Of a stretch of 18,169 nucleotides of DNA, positions 1-8,263 are shown piece after piece. Source of the stretch: Parcubacteria group bacterium GW2011_GWB1_37_13 (GTDB taxonomy: Bacteria; Patescibacteriota; Minisyncoccia; Phycocordibacterales; UBA9973); NCBI GenBank assembly GCA_000990145.1, contig LBSW01000005.1, positions 1 to 18,169 on the forward strand, read 5' to 3'. A program made the position numbers and the translations under genes. Position 1 is the first letter of the stretch; every line of letters begins with the position of its first letter. The notes under the pieces are model-generated. The model searched no databases, had not been told where the DNA came from, and saw only the letters and a list, made by a program, of their open reading frames with translations.

Positions 1-1
1 C

Positions 2-1297
2 CCAAAAAAGTTTTTGGATATCGGAGCGAGAATTCCTAAAGGCGTAATTTTGACTGGGGCTCCGGGGACTGGGAAAACCTTGCTTGCCAGGGCGGTGGCT
101 GGAGAAGCCAGCGTGCCCTTTTTTCATTTGTCTGGAAGCGAGTTTGTGGAAATGTTTGTGGGTGTTGGCGCTTCTCGAGTGCGAGACCTTTTTAAAATGG
201 CAAAAAAAGCGGCTCCGGCGATAATATTCGTGGATGAAATAGATGCGATAGGGCGAACGCGCGGGGGCGGGTTTGGGGGAGGAAACGATGAGCGCGAGCA
301 GACCTTAAATCAAATATTGGTTGAAATGGACGGCTTTGAGCCCAATGATAAGGTCATCGTGATGGCGGCGACTAACCGGCCGGATGTGCTTGATCCGGCT
401 CTTATCCGCCCCGGCCGTTTTGATAGAAAAGTTTTGCTGGATTTGCCCGATCGCGCTGATCGTGAAGAAATATTGAAAATTCATGCAATTAAAAAACCGC
501 TGGCTGAAGATATAAATCTAAAATTAATTGCTGAACGCACCCCCGGATTTTCAGGCGCTGATTTATACTCGTTGATGAATGAAGGCGCAATCCTTGCCGC
601 TCGAGAAAATCGAAAAAAAGTTTTTCAGTTTGACCTGATTCGGGCGATTGAAAAAGTTATGCTTGGACCGGAACGCAAAAGCCATCTGCTTTCCAAGAAA
701 GAAAAAGAAATTACCGCTTACCATGAAGCAGGCCACGCGCTTGTGGCTTCGGTCTTGCCTTACGCGGATCCAGTACACAAAGTTTCTATCATCGCTCGTG
801 GTAATGCTGGGGGATATACTTTGAAATTACCTCTAGAAGAAAGGCGACTCCAATCTAAAAAAGAGTTTATAGATGATATTGCCTTGTCTCTCGGAGGGTA
901 CGTGGCAGAGCAAATGATTTTTGAAGATATAACCACCGGTCCATCCAGCGACCTGCAAGTCGCCACAAACTTAGCTCGGGCAATGGTAACGCGCTGGGGA
1001 ATGTCGGATGCGATTGGTCCAATAGCTCTAGTAGGAGGAGGCGGCAGACCTCAATACGGAGAGATTATGGAAAAAGAATACTCAGAAACGATTTCCACGA
1101 AGGTTGATGCGGAAGTTTCAAGAATAATAAACGATGGATTGAAATCTGCCGAAAAAGTGCTGACTGAACACAGAAAGGCGTTTGATGCTATTGCGCATAA
1201 GCTCATTGAAGTGGAAACTTTAGAACAGGAAGAATATGAAAAAATTCTGACTGCGCACGGAATAATTCTTAAAAAGAAAGAAGAAAAAATTGTTTAA
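2..1297 (+). CDS. ftsH: ATP-dependent zinc metalloprotease FtsH, C-terminal part (5' end outside window)
   Basis: Membrane-anchored AAA+ protease that unfolds and degrades membrane and short-lived cytosolic proteins. The reading frame is open to the left edge, so the N-terminal membrane segments and the start are missing; 431 residues remain of a family usually 600-650 long. Visible in order: Walker A GAPGTGKT (nt 56-79), Walker B IIFVDEID, the second region of homology with the arginine fingers ([10 protein letters not shown]), then the zinc protease domain with HEAGH (nt 722-736) and the third zinc ligand, the Asp of PSSDLQ (nt 950-952). All catalytic elements are intact. The first in-frame TTG (nt 14) lies inside the conserved AAA domain and is not the start. 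The gene ends in a basic, Lys-rich tail. Identification is certain from the motifs. Confidence 0.97.
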   Translation, partial: PKKFLDIGARIPKGVILTGAPGTGKTLLARAVAGEASVPFFHLSGSEFVEMFVGVGASRVRDLFKMAKKAAPAIIFVDEIDAIGRTRGGGFGGGNDEREQTLNQILVEMDGFEPNDKVIVMAATNRPDVLDPALIRPGRFDRKVLLDLPDRADREEILKIHAIKKPLAEDINLKLIAERTPGFSGADLYSLMNEGAILAARENRKKVFQFDLIRAIEKVMLGPERKSHLLSKKEKEITAYHEAGHALVASVLPYADPVHKVSIIARGNAGGYTLKLPLEERRLQSKKEFIDDIALSLGGYVAEQMIFEDITTGPSSDLQVATNLARAMVTRWGMSDAIGPIALVGGGGRPQYGEIMEKEYSETISTKVDAEVSRIINDGLKSAEKVLTEHRKAFDAIAHKLIEVETLEQEEYEKILTAHGIILKKKEEKIV

Positions 1298-1358
1298 TTG
1301 TATTGATTATTTAGAACTTCCGGTTATTTATGACACAGTTAAAAAAACGATTTTATCT

Positions 1359-1387
1359 TTGCGGAAAACTAATTAATTTTGTAGTAT
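1359..1387 (+). promoter_or_regulatory. Candidate promoter of the tRNA gene
   Basis: TTGCGG (1359-1364) and TAGTAT (1382-1387) are separated by exactly 17 nt, and the tRNA begins 11 nt after the second hexamer, where a sigma-70-type transcript would be expected to start close to the mature 5' end. The hexamers match the TTGACA/TATAAT consensus only partly, so this is a positional inference. Confidence 0.4.
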
Positions 1388-1397
1388 TAAAAAACAC

Positions 1398-1470
1398 CCG
1401 CCCTTAGCTCAGTTGGTAGAGCAGACGACTTATACTCGTCTTGTCCTAGGTTCGAGTCCTAGAGGGCGGA
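1398..1470 (+). tRNA. tRNA-Ile with anticodon UAU
   Basis: A complete cloverleaf can be folded by eye. The acceptor stem CCGCCCT (1398-1404) pairs with AGGGCGG (1463-1469), with discriminator A1470. The D arm is GCTC/GAGC (1407-1410, 1419-1422). The anticodon stem GACGA/TCGTC (1424-1428, 1436-1440) closes loop CTTATAC (1429-1435), which places TAT at 1431-1433. The variable loop has 5 nt, and the T arm is CTAGG-TTCGAGT-CCTAG (1446-1462). CCA is not encoded. Anticodon UAU would read the rare Ile codon AUA, which is used often in the neighbouring genes. Most bacteria instead use a CAU anticodon modified to lysidine by TilS. The fold is certain; the Ile identity follows from the anticodon. Confidence 0.93.
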
Positions 1471-1506
1471 CAATAAAAATAGTGTAATTTAGCTTTAAAT
1501 ATTTTT

Positions 1507-1890
1507 CTATCTTAACCATTCCCTGAAAGAACGAGGCCAGCCAATCAGTAAGAGCAAAGCAAGCGGCGCTCCCCAGTTTGCCCATCTTTCAACAAAATCC
1601 CATACAGGATCAGGTCCGAGGGGCCAGCGAAGCATTGCGGTAAAGAGCCCCCAAATAGCCATCCATAAAACAGCTATCCTAATAGGTCTTATAAGCACTA
1701 ACAATGCTAATAATAAATCTATCGTACCTACAAGCGTCAGCAAGGTCACAATTGTTTGCGGGTCTACGATGCCAAAGGGCTTAAAATATACAAACCAAGA
1801 TGTTTTTCCTTGCAAAGCAAACATCCCGTGCCCAATAAATTCTCCTGCTACCGCTATACGCAATATCCATTCTATTTTTTTATTATTCAT
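1507..1890 (-). CDS. Small DoxX-like multi-pass membrane protein
   Basis: A 127-residue protein with about four hydrophobic segments and a short cytosolic C-terminus. The opening ILRIAVAGEFIGHGMFAL resembles the start of DoxX-family proteins (LLR-x-G-x-x-F-x-x-HG), a family of small quinone- or redox-linked membrane proteins whose biochemical role is mostly unknown. I chose ATG 1890 because a GGAG sits just upstream (1894-1897) and a TATAAT a little further out (1900-1905). A TTG at 1929 would extend it by 13 polar residues but lies upstream of that -10. The stop is TAG. It lies between a tRNA and recG, transcribed toward the tRNA, with no visible partner gene. The membrane nature is clear; the family assignment is a tentative resemblance. 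Confidence 0.6.
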   Translation of the reverse strand: MNNKKIEWILRIAVAGEFIGHGMFALQGKTSWFVYFKPFGIVDPQTIVTLLTLVGTIDLLLALLVLIRPIRIAVLWMAIWGLFTAMLRWPLGPDPVWDFVERWANWGAPLALLLLIGWPRSFREWLR

Positions 1891-1899
1891 ATTCTCCGT

Positions 1900-1943
1900 A
1901 TTATATCTTATTTGAATTATTGATGACAAAAAAGTTATCCACT
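1900..1943 (-). promoter_or_regulatory. Promoter of the DoxX-like gene with a DnaA-box-like element
   Basis: On the minus strand TATAAT (1905-1900) lies 9 nt before the start codon, overlapping the approach to the GGAG ribosome site. Twenty-nine nt further upstream is a decamer that reads GTTATCCACT on the plus strand (1934-1943), one base off the DnaA-box consensus TTATNCACA. No good -35 hexamer is seen. The same arrangement occurs at three promoters in the pilus cluster. Confidence 0.5.
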
Positions 1944-1944
1944 T

Positions 1945-4072
1945 TTATTCAAAATGAAATTCAGAAACTTTAGATTTAACTTTTTGTTTAAGCAGAGGGC
2001 AGTTTTTTAATTCTGGATCTTCTTCAATCAAACGAACAGCTTCGGCGCGAGCGGCTTCCACCATTTTGATATTTTTTATCGCTTCCATTCCAAGATCGGT
2101 AATGCCCCACTGCTTCGTGCCGCTAAGTTCTCCCGCGCCGCGAAGCGACAAATCCAGTTCCGCTAATTCAAAACCGCTTTTGGCGGTTTTTAACGCATTC
2201 AACCGAGCTATCGTCTTTTCACTTTTTACTTCGGCGAAGATAAAGCAATATGCTTGATGCGAACTTCTGATGACGCGTCCGCGCAACTGGTGCAGTTGTG
2301 CTAGTCCAAACCTTTCCGCTCCCTCAATGATTATTACAGTGGCGTTGGGTACATTTACTCCCACTTCCACCACCGATGTGGCGCAAAGAATATTGATTTT
2401 ACCTAACACGAATTCCTGCATAACTTTTTCTTTTTTTTCTTTACTCATTTTGCTGTGGAGGACTCCGATTTCATATTCTTGAAAAACTTCTTTCTTCAAA
2501 CGCTTTGCTTCTTCGACTGCAGATTTTACATTGAGCGCTAATTCTTTTTCAGGGTCTGGCTCAAATATTCTTGGACAAATTACGTAAAGTTGCCGTCCAT
2601 CCTTCAATTCTTTTCTTATTTTTTCATAAGTTTCAGCGCGTTTATTTGGGGTAATGATTTCCGTGATTATCTGTTTTCTTCCGGCGGGCATTTCATCAAG
2701 GAGAGAGAGGTCTAGGTCGCCATAAATGGTAAGCGCGAGTGTGCGGGGGATGGGAGTGTTCCAAATCTATGCTGCTCATCAATCACGACTAATGCCAAAT
2801 TTTTAAATTTTACAGTTTTTTGAATTAGGGCATGAGTGCCTATCAATATTGGTATTTCTCCATTAGCTATCCATTTTAAAAGTTGCACGCGGGAGATAGT
2901 GGTCCAGCTTGCCCCGTTTGCGGGGCCAATTGTCTTAGCCGGAAATTTTCTGCAGCCACTTCCTGTGATGAGTCCGATGTTTATTGGCAGTTTTTCGCCA
3001 GAGGCGGATCCGTCTTTGGCGGAAAAATATTCTATGAAAGATTCAAAATGCTGAGTTGCCAGAATTTCGGTCGGTGCCATATAAGCTACTTGCAAATTTC
3101 CGAAATTCTGTCCATTTGGTCTCTGTTTTACGGCTACATAGCTTGCTGTCGCCGCGACGGCAGTTTTACCGGAGCCGACATCGCCTTCTAGCAGTCGAGA
3201 CATCGGAAAATATCATTCAAGATTGTTTCTATGGATTTTTTCTGCGAATTAGTGACATCGAAGGGAAATCTTTGCAGGAATTCTTCCACATCTTTCTTTT
3301 CGGCAAATATTTGGAAAGATTTATTTTTTCTGTATTCAAATTTATCATGCTGACGTTCAAGCTGGATGCAAAAAACTTCTTCAAAAGCGAATCTTTTGCG
3401 GGCCGACTCCGCGTCTTTGGCGTTTTTTGGCTTATGAATCCAAATAAGCGCGGTTTTGAGGGTTGGCAAATTATATTTTTTTAAAATGTCAGCTGGGACA
3501 TAATCTGCGATATTGTCGAGAGTTTTTTCTTTTAATATTTTTTCTATTGCGTGATAAAACCACTTGGAAGTTATCCCGCGAGTTTCGGCATAAATGGGAT
3601 AAGAAAAACCTTTATTTTCAAGATTATTTTTTTTAAAAAGCGTATCGTGTGAATCTATCGGCATGCCAGGTAATTTTTCAAATTCTGGATTAGCTAAATA
3701 AATTCCTCTTTTGCCAAGCGTTATTTTGCCTGTTAATTTTACATTCTCACCGTTATGAATCATCTTTGCCAAATACGCCTGATTGAACCAAATTATTTTT
3801 ATTTTGCCGGATAGATCTTCAATTTCACCTTCAGCCATGGGAATTTTTGAGCGAAAGCCTTTTTTTGTTTTTAATTTTGAAACTTTTCCGTAAATTGTCG
3901 CGACATCGCCCGCCCTTAATTCGGAAATTTTCTTTACTTCGGTTATGTCGCTGTATCGGACAGGGAAGTGAAAAAGCAAATCTGCCACCGAAAAAAGCTT
4001 CAGCCGATGCAGAGCTTTTTTTTGGTTTGTGTCCAAGCGGAATTTTGTTTCAAGTTTGTCGTGCAGTTCCAT
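1945..4072 (-). pseudogene. recG: ATP-dependent DNA helicase RecG, disrupted by two lesions
   Basis: RecG is a branch-migrating superfamily 2 helicase that remodels stalled replication forks and Holliday junctions. The whole family length is present (2128 nt, about 709 codons), but in three frames. Piece 1 (4072-3188) holds the wedge/OB-fold domain and the start of the helicase domain (TNSQKKSIE). Piece 2 (from about 3206 down to 2757) holds Walker A GDVGSGKT, the MAPTEILA motif and the DEQHRFG box. Piece 3 (2757 to 1945) resumes at TPIPRTLALTIYG and carries the C-terminal motifs, including QLRGRVIR. At junction 1 (3201-3214) the frame changes in a T run on the coding strand, and about three residues before PMSRLLEG seem to be missing. 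At junction 2 (about 2755-2762) roughly 20 codons between DEQHRFG and TPIPRT are absent and the frame changes, losing the residues just before that motif. A true pseudogene or an assembly error would look alike here. Confidence 0.85.
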
Positions 4073-4185
4073 TGGCGGGGTACATTAGACCACTCTGACA
4101 CGGCTCCTTTAGGACTCAATTACTCTAACATATTCTGCATATTTTTCCATTTTCTTCTGTAATCCACTTGCAAAATTATTTATGC
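4073..4185. other. Spacer between the divergent recG and ATP-grasp genes
   Basis: No gene or clear signal is seen in the recG-proximal part. ATG 4072 of recG has no Shine-Dalgarno sequence. A TAATCCACT at 4160-4168 resembles the DnaA-like boxes of this window but has more mismatches and the wrong spacing to the next -10. Confidence 0.4.
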
Positions 4186-4191
4186 TATAAT
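4184..4191 (+). promoter_or_regulatory. Extended -10 promoter for the ATP-grasp leader
   Basis: TATAAT at 4186-4191 is preceded by TG at 4183-4184 with one intervening base, giving the TGnTATAAT extended -10. No convincing -35 lies 16-18 nt upstream, which an extended -10 can tolerate. Predicted transcription starts near 4198, giving a leader of about 120 nt. Confidence 0.55.
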
Positions 4192-4275
4192 AATCTAGTC
4201 GGTCATTATTATTTTTTTTTGTAACTTAATTTTATGATTAGAGGAGAACATTAAGAAGTGACTTACTCGCTGTAG

Positions 4276-4311
4276 AAAGGGACAGCCTTAGAGTCTTTGG
4301 GCTGTCTCTTT
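4276..4311 (+). promoter_or_regulatory. Leader hairpin just before the ATP-grasp start (terminator or attenuator candidate)
   Basis: AAAGGGACAGCC (4276-4287) pairs with GGCTGTCTCTTT (4300-4311) over 12 bp with one G-U pair and a 12-nt loop. It ends 6 nt before ATG 4318. It resembles an intrinsic terminator but has only a short T tract, part of it inside the stem. Possible results are a short transcript of about 115 nt, attenuation of the ATP-grasp gene, or occlusion of its ribosome site. Tiny ORFs (ATG at 4234, GTG at 4258) precede the hairpin, and an AGAGGAG lies nearby. Confidence 0.5.
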
Positions 4312-4317
4312 TGTGTT

Positions 4318-5544
4318 ATGATGAGTCTTATTATGCTGGATAATGAACCGTCGGCAAAAAAAAGTTCCTGTTCTTATTGCGGAGATGCTCCTGTCAACCA
4401 CCTTTTTTCTTTTTTGGAGAGCATAGTTTCAATCACTCTGGATAATAATGCGAAAAAAATTATTAAATATGTCCCTTTTTTTGTAAAAAATTTTGCCGAT
4501 TTTATACCCGAATTTTTATTCAAAACCTTGGCTTTTTTAAGGCTTGCGAAATTCTCGGGAGACATTGATAAAGCAAAAACATTTCGTTCTAAAATTATTT
4601 GGGAAGAAGCGAAAAAAAGAGGGATACTGATGGAACAGGTGATATTTCTCGGCAACCCCTTGGATTATTATCGCGCGAAGCTTAAGGTTAAAGGCAAGAA
4701 CAAATTTTTTTATTTTGAAAGCATTCCCATCCGCCCGGAATTTTTGGATATAAATAAAAACTGGGATGATAAAGTCGTAATGAAGCAAGAATTCGAGAAA
4801 CATGGTATTCCGATTCCAGTTTTTTTTGAACTATCCTTTTTTTCATTTTTAAATTTAAAAAATATAGGAAGAATATTTTCTAAGCTCGAAAAACCCATAA
4901 TTGTCAAGCCGCGAATAGGATCCCGCGGCAGGCATACCGTTACCAACATTCATACTCTACAGCAGTTTCGCGATGGCATTGATACTGCTCGCCAGATATG
5001 TTCTTACTTGATTGTTGAAGAACATTTAAAAGGCAGTATTTGTCGGGTAACTTTTGTGGACGGAGTTCTTGCCGGATTCTACATTGGACAAGTTCCAACT
5101 CTCTTTGGCGATGGCAGAAAAACAATAAAAGAGCTTATTGAAGAAAAAGACGGCAAACGTCATAATCGAGTCGAACCCATACGCATTTCAAAAGAATTGC
5201 GCGACCATATTTTGCGGGCAGGATTTGCAATTGATGATGTCTTGCCTGAAGGAATTTCTCTGCCTTTGACGCACCGCGCAGGCAGATTATTTGGAGGCGC
5301 GACAAAAGAGATGATTGCTGATTTGCATCCAAGTTTTATTCCTATTCTAAAAAAGGCCGCAAAAGCAACAGGTTTGTCTGTGGTAGGTTTTGACGTTATC
5401 ATTCCAGATTCCACAAAACCGGCCAATTCTCAACGCTGGGGAATTATTGAATGCAATTCTTTGCCATTCATAGATTTGCATTATTATGCTCTGGAAGGCA
5501 GGCCTAAAAATATTGCCGGCATGATTTGGGATATGTGGCAATGA
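4318..5544 (+). CDS. ATP-grasp domain ligase, cyanophycin-synthetase-like
   Basis: A protein of about 408 residues whose C-terminal two thirds is an ATP-grasp fold: a GIPIP segment, the nucleotide-binding strand KPIIVKPRIGSRGR, the hinge strand YLIVEEHLKG, the GDGRKTIKELI block seen in the ATP-grasp part of cyanophycin synthetases, and the metal-binding end GFDVIIPD...IIECNSLP. Such enzymes make an acyl phosphate and couple it to an amine or thiol; the substrate here is unknown. The N-terminal third is not recognised and begins with a CSYC pair (residues 18-21). The Mur-ligase half of cyanophycin synthetase is absent. The start is uncertain: ATG 4318, 4321 and 4333 are in frame, none with a Shine-Dalgarno, and TTG 4297 lies inside the leader hairpin. 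The end is convergent with the next minus-strand gene, 22 nt away. Confidence 0.75.
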   Translation: MMSLIMLDNEPSAKKSSCSYCGDAPVNHLFSFLESIVSITLDNNAKKIIKYVPFFVKNFADFIPEFLFKTLAFLRLAKFSGDIDKAKTFRSKIIWEEAKKRGILMEQVIFLGNPLDYYRAKLKVKGKNKFFYFESIPIRPEFLDINKNWDDKVVMKQEFEKHGIPIPVFFELSFFSFLNLKNIGRIFSKLEKPIIVKPRIGSRGRHTVTNIHTLQQFRDGIDTARQICSYLIVEEHLKGSICRVTFVDGVLAGFYIGQVPTLFGDGRKTIKELIEEKDGKRHNRVEPIRISKELRDHILRAGFAIDDVLPEGISLPLTHRAGRLFGGATKEMIADLHPSFIPILKKAAKATGLSVVGFDVIIPDSTKPANSQRWGIIECNSLPFIDLHYYALEGRPKNIAGMIWDMWQ

Positions 5545-5566
5545 AAAAGTTATGCTTCTGCTTTTT

Positions 5567-6208
5567 TCAATTTTTCAAAAACAATTCCCACTCTCTCTTG
5601 AATAAAAATTTGCAGATGTGAAAGATTCCGTAGGTAATAAAAAAGGCAGAAAAAACATCTATTGAATAATGTATATGTCCTAAAAGCACGACAATCGCGA
5701 AAAGTGCGGAAAACCCCAAAAAAATTGTTCTCGTAGTTCTATTTTGGTCCCAAAATATTAAAGCCAAGAGAAAAGGCAGTCCAGTATGTCCGGAGAAGAA
5801 AAGGTCATTGCCGGTAAAGATGCCATAAAAAAATTTTCCGTCGAACATCGGCGAGTCTATTACCACTTGAGTCGGGAAGGCGCTGATATGCGTAAGGATA
5901 ACGAATACCGCTCTTATCAAAGTAAAAAGGGCGACGCTTTTCATAGCGAATGGCAGGCATTTGGGTTCTTTTAGCCCCACGAAAAGACCCACGAAAAGCA
6001 ACAGCACCGATCCATATACAAAAATTCCACCTACATTGTAAACTCTTATATTACTAAGTATTAAGTCAGTCACAGGCGCGCTGGGCAGATTGTTCACGTA
6101 ACCGTTAATGAAAAATTGCGTCACCAAACTTACTCCGAGTAAAAGAAGACCGCCCAAAAACGATATGAGAAAATTTTTATCGGTAAAATGAATTTTATAA
6201 GATTCCAT
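5567..6208 (-). CDS. PAP2_C / sphingomyelin-synthase-like membrane phosphatase or phosphotransferase
   Basis: A 213-residue protein with six hydrophobic segments. It carries the signature pair of the sphingomyelin-synthase-like PAP2 branch: GNDLFFSGHTG (His141) and GHIHYSID (His180, Asp184), the catalytic His-His-Asp arrangement of lipid phosphate phosphatases and phosphocholine transferases. A role in moving or removing a phospho-headgroup on a membrane lipid follows from the family; the substrate is unknown. It is the last gene of a four-gene operon: its ATG lies 5 nt after the stop of the hydrolase gene, without a good ribosome site of its own, suggesting translational coupling. The motif set makes the PAP2 call firm; the PAP2_C subgroup is probable. 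Confidence 0.8.
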   Translation of the reverse strand: MESYKIHFTDKNFLISFLGGLLLLGVSLVTQFFINGYVNNLPSAPVTDLILSNIRVYNVGGIFVYGSVLLLFVGLFVGLKEPKCLPFAMKSVALFTLIRAVFVILTHISAFPTQVVIDSPMFDGKFFYGIFTGNDLFFSGHTGLPFLLALIFWDQNRTTRTIFLGFSALFAIVVLLGHIHYSIDVFSAFFITYGIFHICKFLFKREWELFLKN

Positions 6209-6213
6209 CTTGT

Positions 6214-7038
6214 TTAATATAGCATATTTCCTTTATTTTTCTCTATAAAAAATTCCATTGCTTTCGACATTTCATTTACAGCGTTATGGACGGTATTATG
6301 GTCAATGTTTGGTATGCTTATAAATTCGGAATTTTTTATTTTTTTAGAAAATTTTATTGCATTTTTTATTGGAACCATCGAATCTTTTTCTCCGTGGATA
6401 ATCAAGGTCGGCGCATTTATTTTTTCCAAATTATATTCTTGATTTAGCCTGAAAGACTGTCTCAAAATGTAAAAATGAACGCGAAGTCCGGTATTTTTCA
6501 TATCCGCCAGATTTCTGCTGATATCCCAGTCGGTGGAATTTATGTGTTTTGTGTAATCTACGTGTCCGCGTGGACGGGGATTGAAAGGCAGAATTTTTAG
6601 GAATATCTTTATTAATGTAAAAGTGGGTCGGACGATTTTTGCCAAAAGTCCCTCGCCCAAATAAACTTCTGGAGAAGTAAAAATATTAGCGAGAACCGCT
6701 TCTCTGTGTGACTTTAAATATTCAAGCGCAATTAAGCTTCCGAAAGAATTGCTTATCAAAATAAATTTTGAAATATTAAGATATGAAACCAAGTTATGAA
6801 GGTCATCGGCAAAATTTTTAATTTTATAATCAGAATAATTTGGAAACTTTTTTAATTTACCATGTCCGCGGATGTCAAAAGTCAAAATATTGTATTTGTT
6901 TTCAAATATTTTCTCATATGGCCACCAGGCCGAAGAAGAACCTGAAACTCCGTGCACAAATACCAAGGTCGGCCTATCAGTCTGAAATTCATTTTTTCGA
7001 TAATATATCTCGTTTTTATTTAAATAGTATTCTTGCAT
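6214..7038 (-). CDS. Alpha/beta hydrolase
   Basis: A 274-residue single-domain alpha/beta hydrolase without signal peptide. Visible: the oxyanion-hole strand VFVHGVSGSSSAW (from residue 26), FDIRGHG (residues 54-60), the nucleophile elbow SNSFG with Ser98 (a degenerate GxSxG whose first Gly is Ser), the acid HGEKD (Asp219), and His247 in NIDHNTVH (His251 is an alternative). The triad appears complete, so it is probably an active esterase, lipase or related enzyme; the substrate cannot be read. It lies 37 nt after the glycosyltransferase gene and 5 nt before the PAP2 gene. Its ATG is directly preceded by CTTCTAACGGG, which resembles the sequence abutting the pilB start. Confidence 0.85.
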   Translation of the reverse strand: MQEYYLNKNEIYYRKNEFQTDRPTLVFVHGVSGSSSAWWPYEKIFENKYNILTFDIRGHGKLKKFPNYSDYKIKNFADDLHNLVSYLNISKFILISNSFGSLIALEYLKSHREAVLANIFTSPEVYLGEGLLAKIVRPTFTLIKIFLKILPFNPRPRGHVDYTKHINSTDWDISRNLADMKNTGLRVHFYILRQSFRLNQEYNLEKINAPTLIIHGEKDSMVPIKNAIKFSKKIKNSEFISIPNIDHNTVHNAVNEMSKAMEFFIEKNKGNMLY

Positions 7039-7075
7039 CCCGTTAGAAGTTATTTTATTTTGTTTATAATTTTTG

Positions 7076-8263
7076 TCATAATCTTTTTAGCGTTGAATAA
7101 TACGCTTTTTCCAGGAGATCGACGCTTTTGCGTATATCGTATTGCTTAATTTTTTCAAAACTTATTTCACCCATTTTTTTTCTTAAATCCGGATCAACAA
7201 CAAGTTTTAAAACTTGGTAAGCCAAATCTTGAGAATCCTTTGCCTTGAACAAAAAACCGTTTCCGTCTACAAAATGGCGAGATGCGCTCATTTTTGCGTC
7301 AGAAACGATAATCGGTTTTCCGCAAGCCATCGCTTCTAAAACTACCATGCCTTCCAGTTCCGCCAGAGACGGCAGGACAAATATATCGCTTGCGTTATAA
7401 GCCAACAGTTTATCCTCTTCGCTGATTAATCCCAAAAAAGTGACATATTCATCAACATTGAGCCGGTTTGCCAATTTTTCCAATTTTAATCTCATATATC
7501 CGGCGCCGGCCAGCATCACGCGCGCATTTTTATTTTTTTCAATAATATATGGCATCGCTTTTATCAGCGTATCAACGGATTTTTCCGGAAAGAGCCGCCC
7601 AACGAATAGTAATTTTACTTGGCCGGCAGGAATATTGAATCGCTCATAAAAATTGCCGATGGCCACCGGTTTGAATTCTTTCAAATCTATTCCATTGCTG
7701 ATCACAAGCGACGGCTGATTTTTTCTACCCAATTTATCAAGCAAAGCGCGCGCCATTTCTGACGGGTAGATTAATAGCTCTGCCTTGCTGTAGACCCATG
7801 CCAGATATTTATTCCACAGATTACCGAGAATAAGTTGCATCACTTTTGGCATATCCATAAACAAATTTTCTGGCTGGGAATGTGAATGCGCCACTATTTT
7901 TATATGAAGCGCTTTTGCGGCGAAGATAGCGACAATGGCTCCGGACATTGGTAGAATTATGTGGACTATATCAATTTTTTCTTCTTGAAAAACTTTTTTC
8001 ATTTCTTTAATTGTCGGAAAAGCCAAATTCCATCCTCCGCTTTTTGGAACAGGAAGACTGCGATATCTGTAAGTTTTTAAATCATCATGATAATTATGTT
8101 CTTTGTGTTCGGCAGATCGCGCGCCGATAAAAATGACATTATGCCCGCGCTCTTTTAAAAGTTTTCCAAATCGTCGCGTTGAAACAACAACGCCGGATTT
8201 ATTATTGCCAATCGGATCGCAGACCATAGCGATGTTTAATTTCTTCTCCAATGTTTCCATCAT
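7076..8263 (-). CDS. GT-B glycosyltransferase, family 4 type
   Basis: A 395-residue cytosolic or peripheral glycosyltransferase with the two Rossmann-like halves of the GT-B fold. The N-terminal acceptor half begins LNIAMVCDPIGNNKSGVVVST, with the loop that follows the first strand in lipid-glycosylating GT4 enzymes. The C-terminal donor half has FVGRLFPEKSVDTLI and the retaining-type EX7E motif with Glu302 and Glu310 (ELEGMVVLE) followed by AMACGKPII. The overall plan resembles diacylglycerol or phosphatidylinositol glycosyltransferases, but acceptor specificity is an inference. The start codon overlaps the stop of the DedA-like gene (ATGA), so the two are translationally coupled. Glycosyltransferase identity is certain, the lipid acceptor only plausible. 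Confidence 0.9.
   Translation of the reverse strand: MMETLEKKLNIAMVCDPIGNNKSGVVVSTRRFGKLLKERGHNVIFIGARSAEHKEHNYHDDLKTYRYRSLPVPKSGGWNLAFPTIKEMKKVFQEEKIDIVHIILPMSGAIVAIFAAKALHIKIVAHSHSQPENLFMDMPKVMQLILGNLWNKYLAWVYSKAELLIYPSEMARALLDKLGRKNQPSLVISNGIDLKEFKPVAIGNFYERFNIPAGQVKLLFVGRLFPEKSVDTLIKAMPYIIEKNKNARVMLAGAGYMRLKLEKLANRLNVDEYVTFLGLISEEDKLLAYNASDIFVLPSLAELEGMVVLEAMACGKPIIVSDAKMSASRHFVDGNGFLFKAKDSQDLAYQVLKLVVDPDLRKKMGEISFEKIKQYDIRKSVDLLEKAYYSTLKRL

Noticed and set aside
1398..1470. tRNA-Met or a tRNA with a CAU anticodon
   Set aside because: The 7-nt loop is CTTATAC with the conserved U at position 33, which fixes TAT as the anticodon.
1945..3203. The C-terminal recG pieces as separate helicase genes
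   Set aside because: Together with the N-terminal piece they make one family-length RecG in the correct motif order. Piece 3 has no ribosome site, and its first ATG lies inside a conserved motif.
2836..3484. Plus-strand ORFs over recG
   Set aside because: They are antisense shadows. The minus strand encodes clear RecG motifs over the same bases.
5545..5566. Terminator between the convergent ATP-grasp and PAP2 genes
   Set aside because: The 22-nt gap is A/T-rich, but I could not find a stem of useful length.
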